Source: G965220075 sp965220075
GTDB lineage: Bacteria; Chloroflexota; UBA11872
Reading direction: 5' to 3'
NCBI GenBank assembly: GCA_965220075.1
Contig: OZ244806.1
Location: 1,922,001 to 1,986,000 of the forward strand
Length of the DNA stretch: 64,000 bases
Part shown: positions 48,036 to 56,676 of the stretch, in pieces
How the letters are laid out: the number at the start of each line of letters is the position of its first letter
How positions within the stretch are numbered: position 1 is the stretch's first letter
Position numbers and translations under genes: made by a program
The notes under the pieces: model-generated
Seen by the model: only the letters and a program-made list of their open reading frames with translations
The model's database searches: none
What the model was told of the DNA's origin: nothing

Positions 48036-49196
48036 ATGTCACGCAGCGCCAGACGCGAACGGGCCGAATGGCAGGAGCAGCTCGCCAAGGGCATACGCGA
48101 CGTGCGCAGTATTCCTGGCCTCAGCGAGGAGCAGTACGAGCAGTTGGAGGCCGTGGACGAGGAGTACCCGTTCTTCACCACGCCGTACTACCTGAGTCTG
48201 ATCGAGCAGTTCGACGCCAGCGACCCGATCTATCTCCAGCAGATACCCGACGCCCGTGAGTTCGAGAATCCCGACCTCCTCGAGGACGATCCGCTCGACG
48301 AGGAAGTCGACATGCCGGTCAAGCATCTCACGCACCGCTATCCCGACCGCGTCCTATTCGTAGTCACGCACACCTGCGCCATGTACTGCCGCTTTTGCAC
48401 GCGCAAGCGCAAGGTGGGCAAGTTCCCGGTGCCGCCGCCCGATGAGCTGCAGGCCGCCATCGACTACATCGCGCAGCATTCCGAAATACGTGACGTCCTG
48501 CTCAGCGGCGGCGACCCTTTCACCCTCACGGACGTGTCGCTGGAATGGGTCATCAGCCGTCTGCGGGCTATTCCGCACGTCGAGATCATTCGCGTTGGGA
48601 CCAAGATCCCCTGCGTCAACCCGGACCGCATAACCCCGCAGCTATGCGCGATGCTCGCCAAGTACCACCCCTTCTACGTCAACACCCACTTCAATCACCC
48701 GCGCGAGCTCACGCCGCAGGCCGTGCGCGCTTGCGGGATGCTGGTCGATCACGGCATTCCGGTCGGTTGCCAAACCGTCCTGCTGCGCGGCGTGAACGAC
48801 GATCCCGAGGTCATGAAGGAGCTCATTCACGCGCTGCTGAAGGCGCGCGTGAAGCCCTACTACATCTACCAGGCCGACCTGGTGAAGGGCACCGACTACT
48901 TCCGCACGTCCGTCCAGAAGGGACTGGAGATCATGGAGTCGCTGCAGGGGCACACCACCGGCTTCGGCGTCCCGACCTACGTCATCGACGCGCCCGGCGG
49001 AGGTGGAAAGATTCCCGTCACCCCACAGAGGATTGTGGAGCTCAGCGACGAGAAGATCGTGCTGCGTAATTTCGAAGGCGGGGTGTACGAGTACCCCACC
49101 CAGGGCTACTCGAAGGACGACTCCGACGGTGCCGCCGGCAACGGCCGCGCCAACGGCGCGCCGGCCCTCGACCTCAGCGACGAGCTGATTCCCTAG
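48036..49196 (+). CDS. kamA: Lysine 2,3-aminomutase-family radical SAM protein
   Basis: This 386-residue protein has the radical-SAM cluster motif CAMYCRFC (Cys114, Cys118, Cys121), an SAM-binding SGGDPFTL and the PLP lysine in DAPGGGGKIP (Lys325), the marks of KamA. KamA converts L-lysine to L-beta-lysine, used for osmoprotection or catabolism; glutamate 2,3-aminomutase is an alternative. ATG 48036 follows an AGGAG ribosome-binding site. No other genes of lysine fermentation or N-acetyl-beta-lysine synthesis are adjacent. Confidence 0.9.
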   Translation: MSRSARRERAEWQEQLAKGIRDVRSIPGLSEEQYEQLEAVDEEYPFFTTPYYLSLIEQFDASDPIYLQQIPDAREFENPDLLEDDPLDEEVDMPVKHLTHRYPDRVLFVVTHTCAMYCRFCTRKRKVGKFPVPPPDELQAAIDYIAQHSEIRDVLLSGGDPFTLTDVSLEWVISRLRAIPHVEIIRVGTKIPCVNPDRITPQLCAMLAKYHPFYVNTHFNHPRELTPQAVRACGMLVDHGIPVGCQTVLLRGVNDDPEVMKELIHALLKARVKPYYIYQADLVKGTDYFRTSVQKGLEIMESLQGHTTGFGVPTYVIDAPGGGGKIPVTPQRIVELSDEKIVLRNFEGGVYEYPTQGYSKDDSDGAAGNGRANGAPALDLSDELIP

Positions 49197-49286
49197 CGGT
49201 AGCTTCGGGCCGCGTCAGCCGCCGCGGTCCCGTTCTTCCGCCGAGTCCAACCAGGGGAGCGCTGTGAAAGCTCAGGCGCTCCAGCG

Positions 49287-50903
49287 TTAGCTACGCAGAT
49301 CCCGCAGCCGTTCCGACAGATCCCCCTGCGCGACTGGCTGCGGCTCCATGAGCCGCGCGTCGCGCAAGACTCCCGCGACCGGCTGCTGGTCGAGCACCAG
49401 CTGCGGATCGCCCGCCTCGTCGTTTATCAGCTCGCTCAGCAAACGCTCGACGAGCTCCGACCGGATGCCCGCGTGGTCGGGGTCGGACCAGAGGTTGTTC
49501 AGGTCCTCGGGATCGTCTCGAACGCTGTACAGCTCGCCGTACCCGGTGGTGCCGTAGTGCAGCAGCTTCCAATCGTCGGTCAGTAGCATCTTGACCCGCT
49601 GCACGATGGGCTCGGAATGCACGCGCTTGCCGGCCGCAAGCTTCAGGCGCCCTCCGGCGAACACGTTTATTCGCTCCACGATCACCGCGTCACGATGCGT
49701 GCGGGATTGGCCGCGCAGCAGCGGGGCGAAGCTGCGGCCCTCCATACCCACCAGCGGCGGCGCGCCGGCCAGGTCCAGGAACGTGGGCACGAGATCGAGC
49801 TGCGTCATGACGCCCTTGTGAACACCGCCCGCCGGCACGCTGGGCGCGTGGCGCCACAGCAGCGGAACGCGGTTGACGCATTCGTACGACATCATTGGCT
49901 TGGCCGCGATTCCGTGGTCGCCCAGCCCCTCACCGTGGTCCGACGTGAAGACCACGTGCGTGTCATCGCTGAGACCCAGGCGCTCCAGCTCGGCCAGCAC
50001 CCGGCCGATCTGGTCGTCGATGAAGGTGGTCAGTCCGTAGTAGTGCGCCACGATCTCGCGGTGGTGGTCGCCGCTCCAGCCGCTTGTCGTGTCGTAGCCC
50101 TGATAGGGCAGGCCGTCGCGCGCATAGCGGTATTGCGGAGGTTTGCCGCTCACGTCCTCACGCGGTACGGCGGCGGGCATGTCGGCGGGGTCGTACATGT
50201 CGCAATAGGGCCGCGGCGGCGCAAACGGTTGGTGCGGATCGGAGAAGGACATCCAGAGAAAGAACGGCCTCTCGGCGCCATGTGCGCGCAGCCAGTCGAT
50301 GGTGCGGTCGGCCGTGCGGTGCGTGTAGTGCCACTCGGCCGGTATGGCGTTCTTCCAGCTGTGGTAGGCGCCTGTGCGGGGCGCCAGCGCGCTTTGGGGC
50401 CTCCAGAGCTCTAGCCCCGCCGGGTGATTCCGCTCCAGCCAGACTCGCCAGTGGCCCATGGGGTAGGCGTGCGGGCCCAGGAACTCGACATGGTCGAAGC
50501 CGTAGTAAGGCCCGTACCAGAGCCCGTCCGCAGGGTCGACCGGCGCGCCCGGAGGCGGTTGATCGGGAAGCGCGTCCTCGTACCAGGCGCTCTTGAAGTG
50601 CGCCTTGCCGATCAGCGCGGTGGCGTAGCCGGCCTGGCGCAACGAGTCGCCCACTACGGGCACTGCCTCGCTGAGGTTGATGTTGTCGTGAACGTGATGC
50701 CCGCGCTGGCTGCGTCCCGTCAGCATGCTCGCGCGCGCCGGCGCGCAGATCGCGTTCGTCGGGTAAGCGCGATCGAATCTGACGCCCTCGTTGGCGATGC
50801 CGTCCATCACCGGCGTCCGTATTTTTGGATTGTGAATGCCCAGACAATCCCAGCGCTGCTGGTCCGTGGTGATGAAGAGAAAGCTTGGCCGAGGTTTGCT
50901 CAT
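49287..50903 (-). CDS. Sulfatase (arylsulfatase family)
   Basis: A 538-residue sulfatase. Metal ligands lie in FITTDQQR (Asp14 first) and the formylglycine cysteine is Cys53 in the CAPAR context. FTSDHGEGLGDHG supplies the second metal-binding cluster. It hydrolyses sulfate esters of sugars or aromatics and needs a formylglycine-generating enzyme, not present here. No signal peptide was seen, so it is probably cytoplasmic. It is monocistronic and convergent with the lysine aminomutase gene. Confidence 0.92.
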   Translation of the reverse strand: MSKPRPSFLFITTDQQRWDCLGIHNPKIRTPVMDGIANEGVRFDRAYPTNAICAPARASMLTGRSQRGHHVHDNINLSEAVPVVGDSLRQAGYATALIGKAHFKSAWYEDALPDQPPPGAPVDPADGLWYGPYYGFDHVEFLGPHAYPMGHWRVWLERNHPAGLELWRPQSALAPRTGAYHSWKNAIPAEWHYTHRTADRTIDWLRAHGAERPFFLWMSFSDPHQPFAPPRPYCDMYDPADMPAAVPREDVSGKPPQYRYARDGLPYQGYDTTSGWSGDHHREIVAHYYGLTTFIDDQIGRVLAELERLGLSDDTHVVFTSDHGEGLGDHGIAAKPMMSYECVNRVPLLWRHAPSVPAGGVHKGVMTQLDLVPTFLDLAGAPPLVGMEGRSFAPLLRGQSRTHRDAVIVERINVFAGGRLKLAAGKRVHSEPIVQRVKMLLTDDWKLLHYGTTGYGELYSVRDDPEDLNNLWSDPDHAGIRSELVERLLSELINDEAGDPQLVLDQQPVAGVLRDARLMEPQPVAQGDLSERLRDLRS

Positions 50904-51105
50904 TGATGCCCTGTACGCAGGTTCGAACCCGGCACTCTACGGCAGCCAGGACGACGCTGGCGACAAACCGACCCGGTGGGACCAGCGAGCCGCAGGCTCT
51001 AATTGCGCCGCCTGCCGTCCGCGTGACAGTCCTCATCTACTTCGGCGATAGGGCATGTAGGGACGCCGCATTCAGGAGACGTTTGCAAAACGCCCTCTCC
51101 CTCTG

Positions 51106-52296
51106 GAGACCTTTGCATAACCCCAGGGACGGGGCGGAAAATTAGGTGCCGCCATCCTGACGATTGTGGAGCGGGTTGAATGCACCGGGACATGGGCCGG
51201 CCGTCGCTCGCGGAAGCGTTGGTGTCGGAGACGCTGGGCCAGAACCAGCGGCTGGAGCGGATCGACGACGCGGTGGACTGGGAGCGGCTCGGGCAGGTCG
51301 TGGCCGGCGTGCACGCCGCCGCCCGCGGGCGGCCCAGCTATCCCCCGCTGCTGATGGTGAAGGTGCTGCTGCTCCAGCAGTGGTACAGCCTCTCGGACCC
51401 GCAGCTGGAAGAGGCGCTGGGCGACCGGCTCTCCTTCCGGCGCTTTGTGGGGCTGGGCCTGCAGGACGCCACGCCGGACCATTCGACCATCAGCCGCTTT
51501 CGCCACGCGTTGGAGGTCGACGGGCTCAGCGCGCCGTTGTTTACGGAGCTGGCGGCGCAACTGGACGCGCAGGGCCTGGTGCTGAAGCAGGGCACGCTGC
51601 TGGACGCCACCCTGGTGGCGTCGCAGGTGCGGCGCCCGCCGCTGGCGGCGGGGCGCGGGGCGCCGAGTGCCACCGATCCAGAGGCGGCGTGGACCCAACG
51701 GGGGCGGGGCGGCCGCTCCCACTTTGGCTACAAGGTGCATCTGGGGGTGGATGCGGACACGGGCCTGGTGCGGCGGGCGGCGTTGACCCCCGCCAACGTC
51801 TCCGAGAGCGAGGTGGCCGACGCCTTGGTGAGCGGGGACGAGCGGGCGGTGTACGGCGATCGGGCCTACGAGTCCAGGCGCCGGCGCCGGTGGCTGCAGG
51901 CCCAGGGGATCAACGACCGGATCATGCACCGCTCCCACAAACACCAACGGGCGCTCCCCGTCTGGCAGCAGCGACGCAACGCCCTCATCGCGCCCCGCCG
52001 GGCGCTGGTGGAGAAGGTCTTCGGCACCCTCAAGCGCAGCTATGGCTACCAGCGGGTGCGCTACCGCGGGCTGGGGCGCAACACCGTGGAGCTGTGGTTC
52101 AAGCTCATGGCCTACAACCTGCGCAAAGCGGACACCCTGGCCTGGGCCACGGGCTGACCGCGGGACCAGTGCGCCGCGCGCGGGGTCCCGCGGCACGGGA
52201 TCTCGTGCCGGCCCGACCGACCGGACGCCGCGCCGGCCTCCAGGCGTTGCCGATGCCCCTCCCCACGCGCTCCATCCCCAATTATTCAAAGGTCTC
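51106..52296 (+). mobile_element. IS5-family insertion sequence, copy C
   Basis: A 1191-bp element with the same termini as copy B. No direct repeat is seen at its own ends. Sequence outside about 51180-51400 matches copy B; that interval matches copy A, a mosaic pattern. Confidence 0.88.
51180..52157 (+). CDS. IS5-family DDE transposase (copy C)
   Basis: 325 residues with all three catalytic acids (Asp142, Asp227, Glu278). The first 75 residues are identical to copy A and the remainder to copy B. It is intact and probably functional. Confidence 0.93.
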   Translation: MHRDMGRPSLAEALVSETLGQNQRLERIDDAVDWERLGQVVAGVHAAARGRPSYPPLLMVKVLLLQQWYSLSDPQLEEALGDRLSFRRFVGLGLQDATPDHSTISRFRHALEVDGLSAPLFTELAAQLDAQGLVLKQGTLLDATLVASQVRRPPLAAGRGAPSATDPEAAWTQRGRGGRSHFGYKVHLGVDADTGLVRRAALTPANVSESEVADALVSGDERAVYGDRAYESRRRRRWLQAQGINDRIMHRSHKHQRALPVWQQRRNALIAPRRALVEKVFGTLKRSYGYQRVRYRGLGRNTVELWFKLMAYNLRKADTLAWATG

Positions 52297-52336
52297 CAGG
52301 CGGGAGAGGGCTGGGGTGAGGGCGTCTTCCAGCTTC

Positions 52337-52393
52337 AGGGGAGGCCCTGGATACCGGCTTTCGCCGGTATGACGAAAGTTATGCGAAGGTCTC
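52337..52393 (+). repeat. Hairpin repeat and MITE right end
   Basis: CTGGATACCGGCTTTCGCCGGTATGACG is a strong stem-loop of the REP-like type (the stem is TACCGGC with GCCGGTA), directly followed by the MITE terminus GTTATGCGAAGGTCTC. Confidence 0.6.
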
Positions 52394-52533
52394 CATTCGG
52401 CGGGACGCTACACATCGCCGTGCTCGTCGACTGCTCGCTCAACGCTAGTGGCTGCGTGCTATCGAGGGCTGTAGGGTTTGGCTCGGTCGAGGTGGCGTGC
52501 GGGGCAGTCGAGCAGGCCCTAGGGGGTGTGAAC

Positions 52534-52662
52534 GTGAGATTCGTACAGGGCGTTGTCGGATTTATAGGTAAGCTCATAAAACTGCTCGTAAAGCTGCTCG
52601 CGTTGATCCTGCGGCTGCTACTCGCCCTTGTCCGCGCGATTGGCCGCTTCTTCGACGTATGA
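52534..52662 (+). CDS. Candidate 42-residue amphipathic, Leu/Lys/Arg-rich small membrane peptide
   Basis: From GTG 52534 (AGGGGG 7 nt upstream) the frame gives MRFVQGVVGFIGKLIKLLVK, then LLALILRLLLALVRAIGRFF and DV, ending in TGA. It is very rich in Leu, Ile and Val with Lys/Arg spaced three to seven residues apart and no acidic residue except the penultimate Asp, as in small membrane or toxin peptides. I do not recognise a family. It sits directly after the mobile elements. A chance frame is possible, but the composition is unusual for random GC-rich DNA. Confidence 0.4.
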   Translation: MRFVQGVVGFIGKLIKLLVKLLALILRLLLALVRAIGRFFDV

Positions 52663-52869
52663 GGAGTGACCAGGCGACTGAGACTTGAGCCGGCGACTCG
52701 GCCAGCCGCCATTTCGACGCATGTCGTGGGATTCAGTTGAGTACCCGGTAGTTCAAGGACGAGTGTACTCCGAACGTTCGACCTAGCCGCTGCCCGACGT
52801 CGGTATGGTTCGTGCGCGGCGTCTCGCCGTCGCCGCAGTGAGGCGGGTTATGGGACGGGGGGCGTTTGT

Positions 52870-53406
52870 ATGGAGCGTTCGATCAGCGACGCGGCCGTGC
52901 GGGCCAAGACCGGCAAGGTCTGGGACGAATGGTTCCAAATCCTCGACGCGGCCGGCGCCGCGGCGCTGAATCACACCCAGATCGCCGCCCGCCTGCATGA
53001 AGAGCACGGCGTGTCGGGATGGTGGAGCCAGATGGTCACCGTCGAGTACGAGCGCGCCCGCGGGCTGCGTGCGAAGAATCAGACCGCGCGCGGGTTCGAG
53101 GTCAACGTAAGCAAGACCCTCCCCGTGGACTTGCACACGCTCTACTCCGCCTGGAACGGCCCCGACACGCGTTCGCCCTGGTTGGGCGGCGCCGACTTCG
53201 ACGTGCGGGTCGCCCGTGCCGGCAAGTCGCTGCGGGTCAACTGGGACGGCCAGTCGGCAAATCTGAGCGTGCACTTCTACGCCAAGACGGGCGGGAAGAG
53301 CCAGGTAGTCGTTCAACACACCAAGCTCGCCAGCAAGGCGGAAGTCGAAAAGAACCGGGCGCAGTGGAAGGCCGCGTTCGAGCGGTTGTCCCAGAGGCTG
53401 GCTTAG
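52870..53406 (+). CDS. DUF4287 plus SRPBCC-like domain protein
   Basis: The N-terminal part (TGKVWDEWFQILDAAGA, then HEEHGVSGWWSQMVTVEYER and ARG) is the DUF4287 signature, commonly fused to a second domain. Residues 75-178 (FEVNVSKTLPVDLHTLYSAW to KAAFERLSQRLA) look like a START/SRPBCC-type ligand-binding domain. The whole is 178 residues, normal for this combination. The function is unknown; the gene is monocistronic. Confidence 0.85.
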   Translation: MERSISDAAVRAKTGKVWDEWFQILDAAGAAALNHTQIAARLHEEHGVSGWWSQMVTVEYERARGLRAKNQTARGFEVNVSKTLPVDLHTLYSAWNGPDTRSPWLGGADFDVRVARAGKSLRVNWDGQSANLSVHFYAKTGGKSQVVVQHTKLASKAEVEKNRAQWKAAFERLSQRLA

Positions 53407-53507
53407 CCGCCCAAGCCGCCGCCGGACGGCCCGACCGCGCCGTTACCCCGACAGGTTCGGCGATTCTCGACTGTGCGCTCTACGGGTGGGCGCCCAGACC
53501 GGCGCGC

Positions 53508-55178
53508 TCAGGCCAGGCCGTTTATCCGCCCGTCCGCGTCCACGTCGATATTCTCGGCGTTGGGCCGCGCGGGAAGTCCGGGCATGGTCAGCACGTCACC
53601 CGTGTAGACGATCACGAAACCGGCGCCGGCCGACACCGCCGCGTCGCGCACCGCTATGCGGAACCCTTTGGGCCTTCCCAGCTTCGAAGGATCGTCGGAA
53701 AGCGAGTACTGGGTCTTGGCCATGCACACGGGCAAGCCGCGGCCCAGGCCGCGATCGAGCCGCCGCAGGCGGCGCCGCGCGGAGTCGGCGAAGTCCACGC
53801 CATCGGCGCCATACACCTCGCGCGCGACGATCTCTATCTTCTCCGTCAGGCTCATATCGCTCGGGTAGAGCCACTTGGGTTCCGCGTTGCTACGGTCCGC
53901 CACCTCGACCACCTTCTGTGCCAGCTCAGCCGCGCCCGCGCCTCCGTCGCTGAAAGCCGTGTTTACCGCGGCCGGCGTACCCAGCGCCCGCGCGGCCTCG
54001 ACTATGGCGTCAACCTCGGCGTCGCTGTCGGAGGCGAACCGGTTGATGGACACGATCGGCGTGACGCCGAGCCGCCTGAGGATGCCTACGTGCGCCTCCA
54101 GGTTGGGTATTCCGCGGCCCACCGCCTCCACGTCGGGAGTGTCGAGCTGGTCGGCCGCGGCGCCGCCGTGCAGCTTCAGCGCGCGCACGGTCGCCACCAG
54201 CACGGCCGCGGAAGGCCAAATCCGACCGCTGCGGCACTTGACGTTTATGAACTTCTCGGCGCCCAGGTCCGAGCCGAAACCCGCCTCCGTGACCACGTAG
54301 TCGGCCAGCTTGAGGCCCAGGCGCGTCGCGATCAGCGTGTTGCACCCGTGCGCGATGTTTGCGAACGGGCCGCCGTGGATCAGCGCGGGGCCGCCCTCCA
54401 GGTCCTGAACCAAATTCGGCAGCATGGCGTCGCGCAGCAGCGCGGCCGCGGCCCCCTGGGCGCCCAGATCCGCGCTGCGCGCGTACCCCCCGCCGCCCTT
54501 GGGCGCCACCACGATGCTCCCCAGCCGCTGCTTGAGATCGGCCAGATCGCGCGCGAGGCAGAGAACCGCCATGACTTCCGAGGCCGGCGTAATGTCGAAC
54601 CCGCTCTCGCGCGGCACGCCCCCGCGGCGTCCTCCCAGTCCGGTCACGATCGTGTGCAGGGAGCGATCGTTCATGTCGATCACGCGGCGCCAGAGCACCC
54701 GCCGCGGATCGATCCGCAGCGCGTTGCCGCGGTGCAGATGGTTGTCCAGCATGGCCGCGATCAGATTGTGCGCCGCCGTGATCGCCGCGAAGTCGCCGGT
54801 GAAGTGGAGATTGATGTCCTCCATCGGCACCACCTGGGCGTGGCCGCCGCCCGCCGCGCCGCCCTTGGCGCCGAACACGGGTCCCAGGGAAGGCTCGCGG
54901 ATGGCCGTCACGGACCGGTGTCCGAGCCGCTGAAGCGCCTGCCCAAGCCCGATGGTAGTGGTGGTCTTGCCCTCTCCCGCCGCGGTGGGGGTGACGGCGG
55001 TTACCAGCACCAACTTGCCGTCCGGCAGCGGGCCGCGGGCTGCTATCGCCTCGCGTGTGATCTTTGCCTTGTGCGGGCCGAACGCAATTAACTCGTCGGG
55101 CCGCAGATCGAGCTTGGCCGCAACGTCGGCTATGGGCAGCAGCCGCGTTTGGCGGGCGATCTCGAGATCGGAAGTCAT
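53508..55178 (-). CDS. fhs: Formate-tetrahydrofolate ligase
   Basis: This 556-residue enzyme has the nucleotide-binding TPTAAGEGKTTTTIGL (63-78), REPSLGPVFGAKGGAAGGGHAQ and other invariant segments. It joins formate and THF with ATP to 10-formyl-THF. It is the last gene of the metF-fchA-folD-fhs operon, overlapping folD by 4 bp. The set can work as the methyl branch of the Wood-Ljungdahl route or in C1 oxidation. Confidence 0.96.
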   Translation of the reverse strand: MTSDLEIARQTRLLPIADVAAKLDLRPDELIAFGPHKAKITREAIAARGPLPDGKLVLVTAVTPTAAGEGKTTTTIGLGQALQRLGHRSVTAIREPSLGPVFGAKGGAAGGGHAQVVPMEDINLHFTGDFAAITAAHNLIAAMLDNHLHRGNALRIDPRRVLWRRVIDMNDRSLHTIVTGLGGRRGGVPRESGFDITPASEVMAVLCLARDLADLKQRLGSIVVAPKGGGGYARSADLGAQGAAAALLRDAMLPNLVQDLEGGPALIHGGPFANIAHGCNTLIATRLGLKLADYVVTEAGFGSDLGAEKFINVKCRSGRIWPSAAVLVATVRALKLHGGAAADQLDTPDVEAVGRGIPNLEAHVGILRRLGVTPIVSINRFASDSDAEVDAIVEAARALGTPAAVNTAFSDGGAGAAELAQKVVEVADRSNAEPKWLYPSDMSLTEKIEIVAREVYGADGVDFADSARRRLRRLDRGLGRGLPVCMAKTQYSLSDDPSKLGRPKGFRIAVRDAAVSAGAGFVIVYTGDVLTMPGLPARPNAENIDVDADGRINGLA

Positions 55179-56023
55179 GCGCGTGCTTGCTCCACCAGCC
55201 GGACCAGGTTCTGGAGCAGACAGTATGTCGTTAACGGGCCGACGCCGCCGGGGACAGGCGAAAGGGCCGACGCGACCCCGGCGGCCGCCGAGTCCACGTC
55301 GCCGTACACCGTGCCGCCCTCGTAGTTGGTGCCCACGTCGACTACCACCGCGCCCGATTTGACATAACTGTCATCCACCAGATGTTTGCGTCCCACCGCG
55401 GCCACCAAAATGTCGCCCTGCCGCGCAACGCCGGGCAGGGCGCGGGTGCGTGAGTGGCACAGCGTCACCGTGGCGTGGCGGCCGAGCAGCAGGACGGCCA
55501 CCGGCTTGCCCACGATGTTGCTGCGCCCCACCACGACGGCGTGACGCCCCTCCAAGTCGACTGCATAGAAATCGAGCAGACGCTCCACCGCGGTGGCGGT
55601 GGCGGGCGCCAGGCGCGTGGAGCCGCGAAACAGCTCGCCCAGCGCAGTGCTGGTGACCCGGTCGACGTCCTTGCCGGGGGGGATAGCCTCGGTGACGGCC
55701 TTGGCATCGACGCCGTCCGGCAGCGGCATTTGCACGATCAGGCCGTCGACGGCGTCCGATTGCCCCAGGGCCGCGACCCGCTCGACCACTTCTTGCGTGT
55801 TAGCGCCGCCATCCAGCGCTTCAACACTCCCCACAACTCCGACATTTCGACACGAGCGCAGGATTCGGCGCGTATACGCGGCGGCCGCTTCGTCATCGCC
55901 GACGTGCAGCACGGACAGCGTGAGGGGCCGTCGCGGGGAGGCCAGGCTCTCTACCCGGCCGCGCAGCTCTTTGCGCAGCTCCCGCGCGGGCTCGCGGCCG
56001 GTTAACTGACGAGCCTGGCTCAT
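55175..56023 (-). CDS. folD: Methylene-THF dehydrogenase FolD, with cyclohydrolase lysine replaced
   Basis: This 282-residue FolD has the expected AYTRRILRSC, VQMPLPDGVDAKAV, PPGKDVDRV, GRSNIVGKPVA (NADP-binding) and TPVPGGVGP-like SPVPGGVGPLTT motifs. Position 50 is the conserved Tyr, but position 54, which is Lys in E. coli FolD and is needed for the cyclohydrolase reaction, is Ile. It is therefore probably a dehydrogenase only, with the hydrolysis step done by FchA encoded just upstream. It overlaps both neighbours by 4 bp. Confidence 0.93.
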   Translation of the reverse strand: MSQARQLTGREPARELRKELRGRVESLASPRRPLTLSVLHVGDDEAAAAYTRRILRSCRNVGVVGSVEALDGGANTQEVVERVAALGQSDAVDGLIVQMPLPDGVDAKAVTEAIPPGKDVDRVTSTALGELFRGSTRLAPATATAVERLLDFYAVDLEGRHAVVVGRSNIVGKPVAVLLLGRHATVTLCHSRTRALPGVARQGDILVAAVGRKHLVDDSYVKSGAVVVDVGTNYEGGTVYGDVDSAAAGVASALSPVPGGVGPLTTYCLLQNLVRLVEQARA

Positions 56024-56676
56024 GCCCGGTCCTTGCCCAGCACACGATCGACGGGCGCATCAGCCAGGTCACGTGCGGCCAGGATGACGGCCAGCTCGCT
56101 TTCGAGCTCGCCGGCCACGGCCGGGTCGGTGATGAGGCCGCGATTCGCGTCGATATTCATCTCGCAGATGCGTATGGCCGCGCGCGCCAGCGCAGCGCCC
56201 GCCCCGGCGTCGCTGATCACGTTGGGATTTCCCGTCTCCACCGTCATGCCGGCCAGCTCGATCAGCTCGGCGGCCAGGCTGCCCACGCGCAGCGGGACGC
56301 GCGACGCCATCACGGCGCTCTCGGAGAGCGCCGCTCCGCGGGCGGCCTTGTCGGCCCGATTCGCGCGCGGCATGCCGAAGGCCCGCATGACCGCGCCGTA
56401 GGCGTCGGCGTCGGCTTGCACGAGACCGAGCGCCTCCGCGCGCAGTTGGTCGGCCCGCGCGGCGGTTCGCCGCATCGAGTCCTCGACATCGGCAAACTTG
56501 CGCCGACCGACCGTCAGACGAGCAGTCATGGCCACCAGCGCGGCGCCGAGCGCAACCGCCAGCGCGGCCGCGCCGCCTCCGCCGGGCGCCGGCTGCTCGG
56601 ACGCGAGAGCGTCCAGGAACTCATGAAGCGTGGTTTGCTTTGTGAGCACGGCGTTCACGGCCGCATCAGCGAGCAA
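56020..56676 (-). CDS. fchA: FchA/FTCD-type cyclodeaminase-cyclohydrolase
   Basis: This 218-residue all-helical protein has APGGGGAAALAVALGAALVAM and the NPNVISDAGAGAALARAAIR motif of formimidoyl-THF cyclodeaminase and methenyl-THF cyclohydrolase (FchA). In this operon it should convert methenyl-THF to 10-formyl-THF. No ATG is available: TTG 56676 overlaps metF, and GTG 56658 or 56649 are alternatives. Its stop overlaps the folD start. Confidence 0.88.
   Translation of the reverse strand: MLADAAVNAVLTKQTTLHEFLDALASEQPAPGGGGAAALAVALGAALVAMTARLTVGRRKFADVEDSMRRTAARADQLRAEALGLVQADADAYGAVMRAFGMPRANRADKAARGAALSESAVMASRVPLRVGSLAAELIELAGMTVETGNPNVISDAGAGAALARAAIRICEMNIDANRGLITDPAVAGELESELAVILAARDLADAPVDRVLGKDRA

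Larger units (their letters stand above)
51076..52393. mobile_element. MITE-like element with nested IS copy C
   Basis: Outer termini GAGACGTTTGCAAAAC (51076 onward) and, inverted, GAGACCTTCGCATAAC (ending 52393) flank the IS. The near-perfect 7-bp repeats CATTCAG (51069-51075) and CATTCGG (52394-52400) mark an old target duplication. The arms contain a broken palindrome (CCCTCTCCC... and ...GGGAGAGGG) around the IS, and the right arm has the hairpin CCGGCTTTCGCCGG. Confidence 0.65.
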
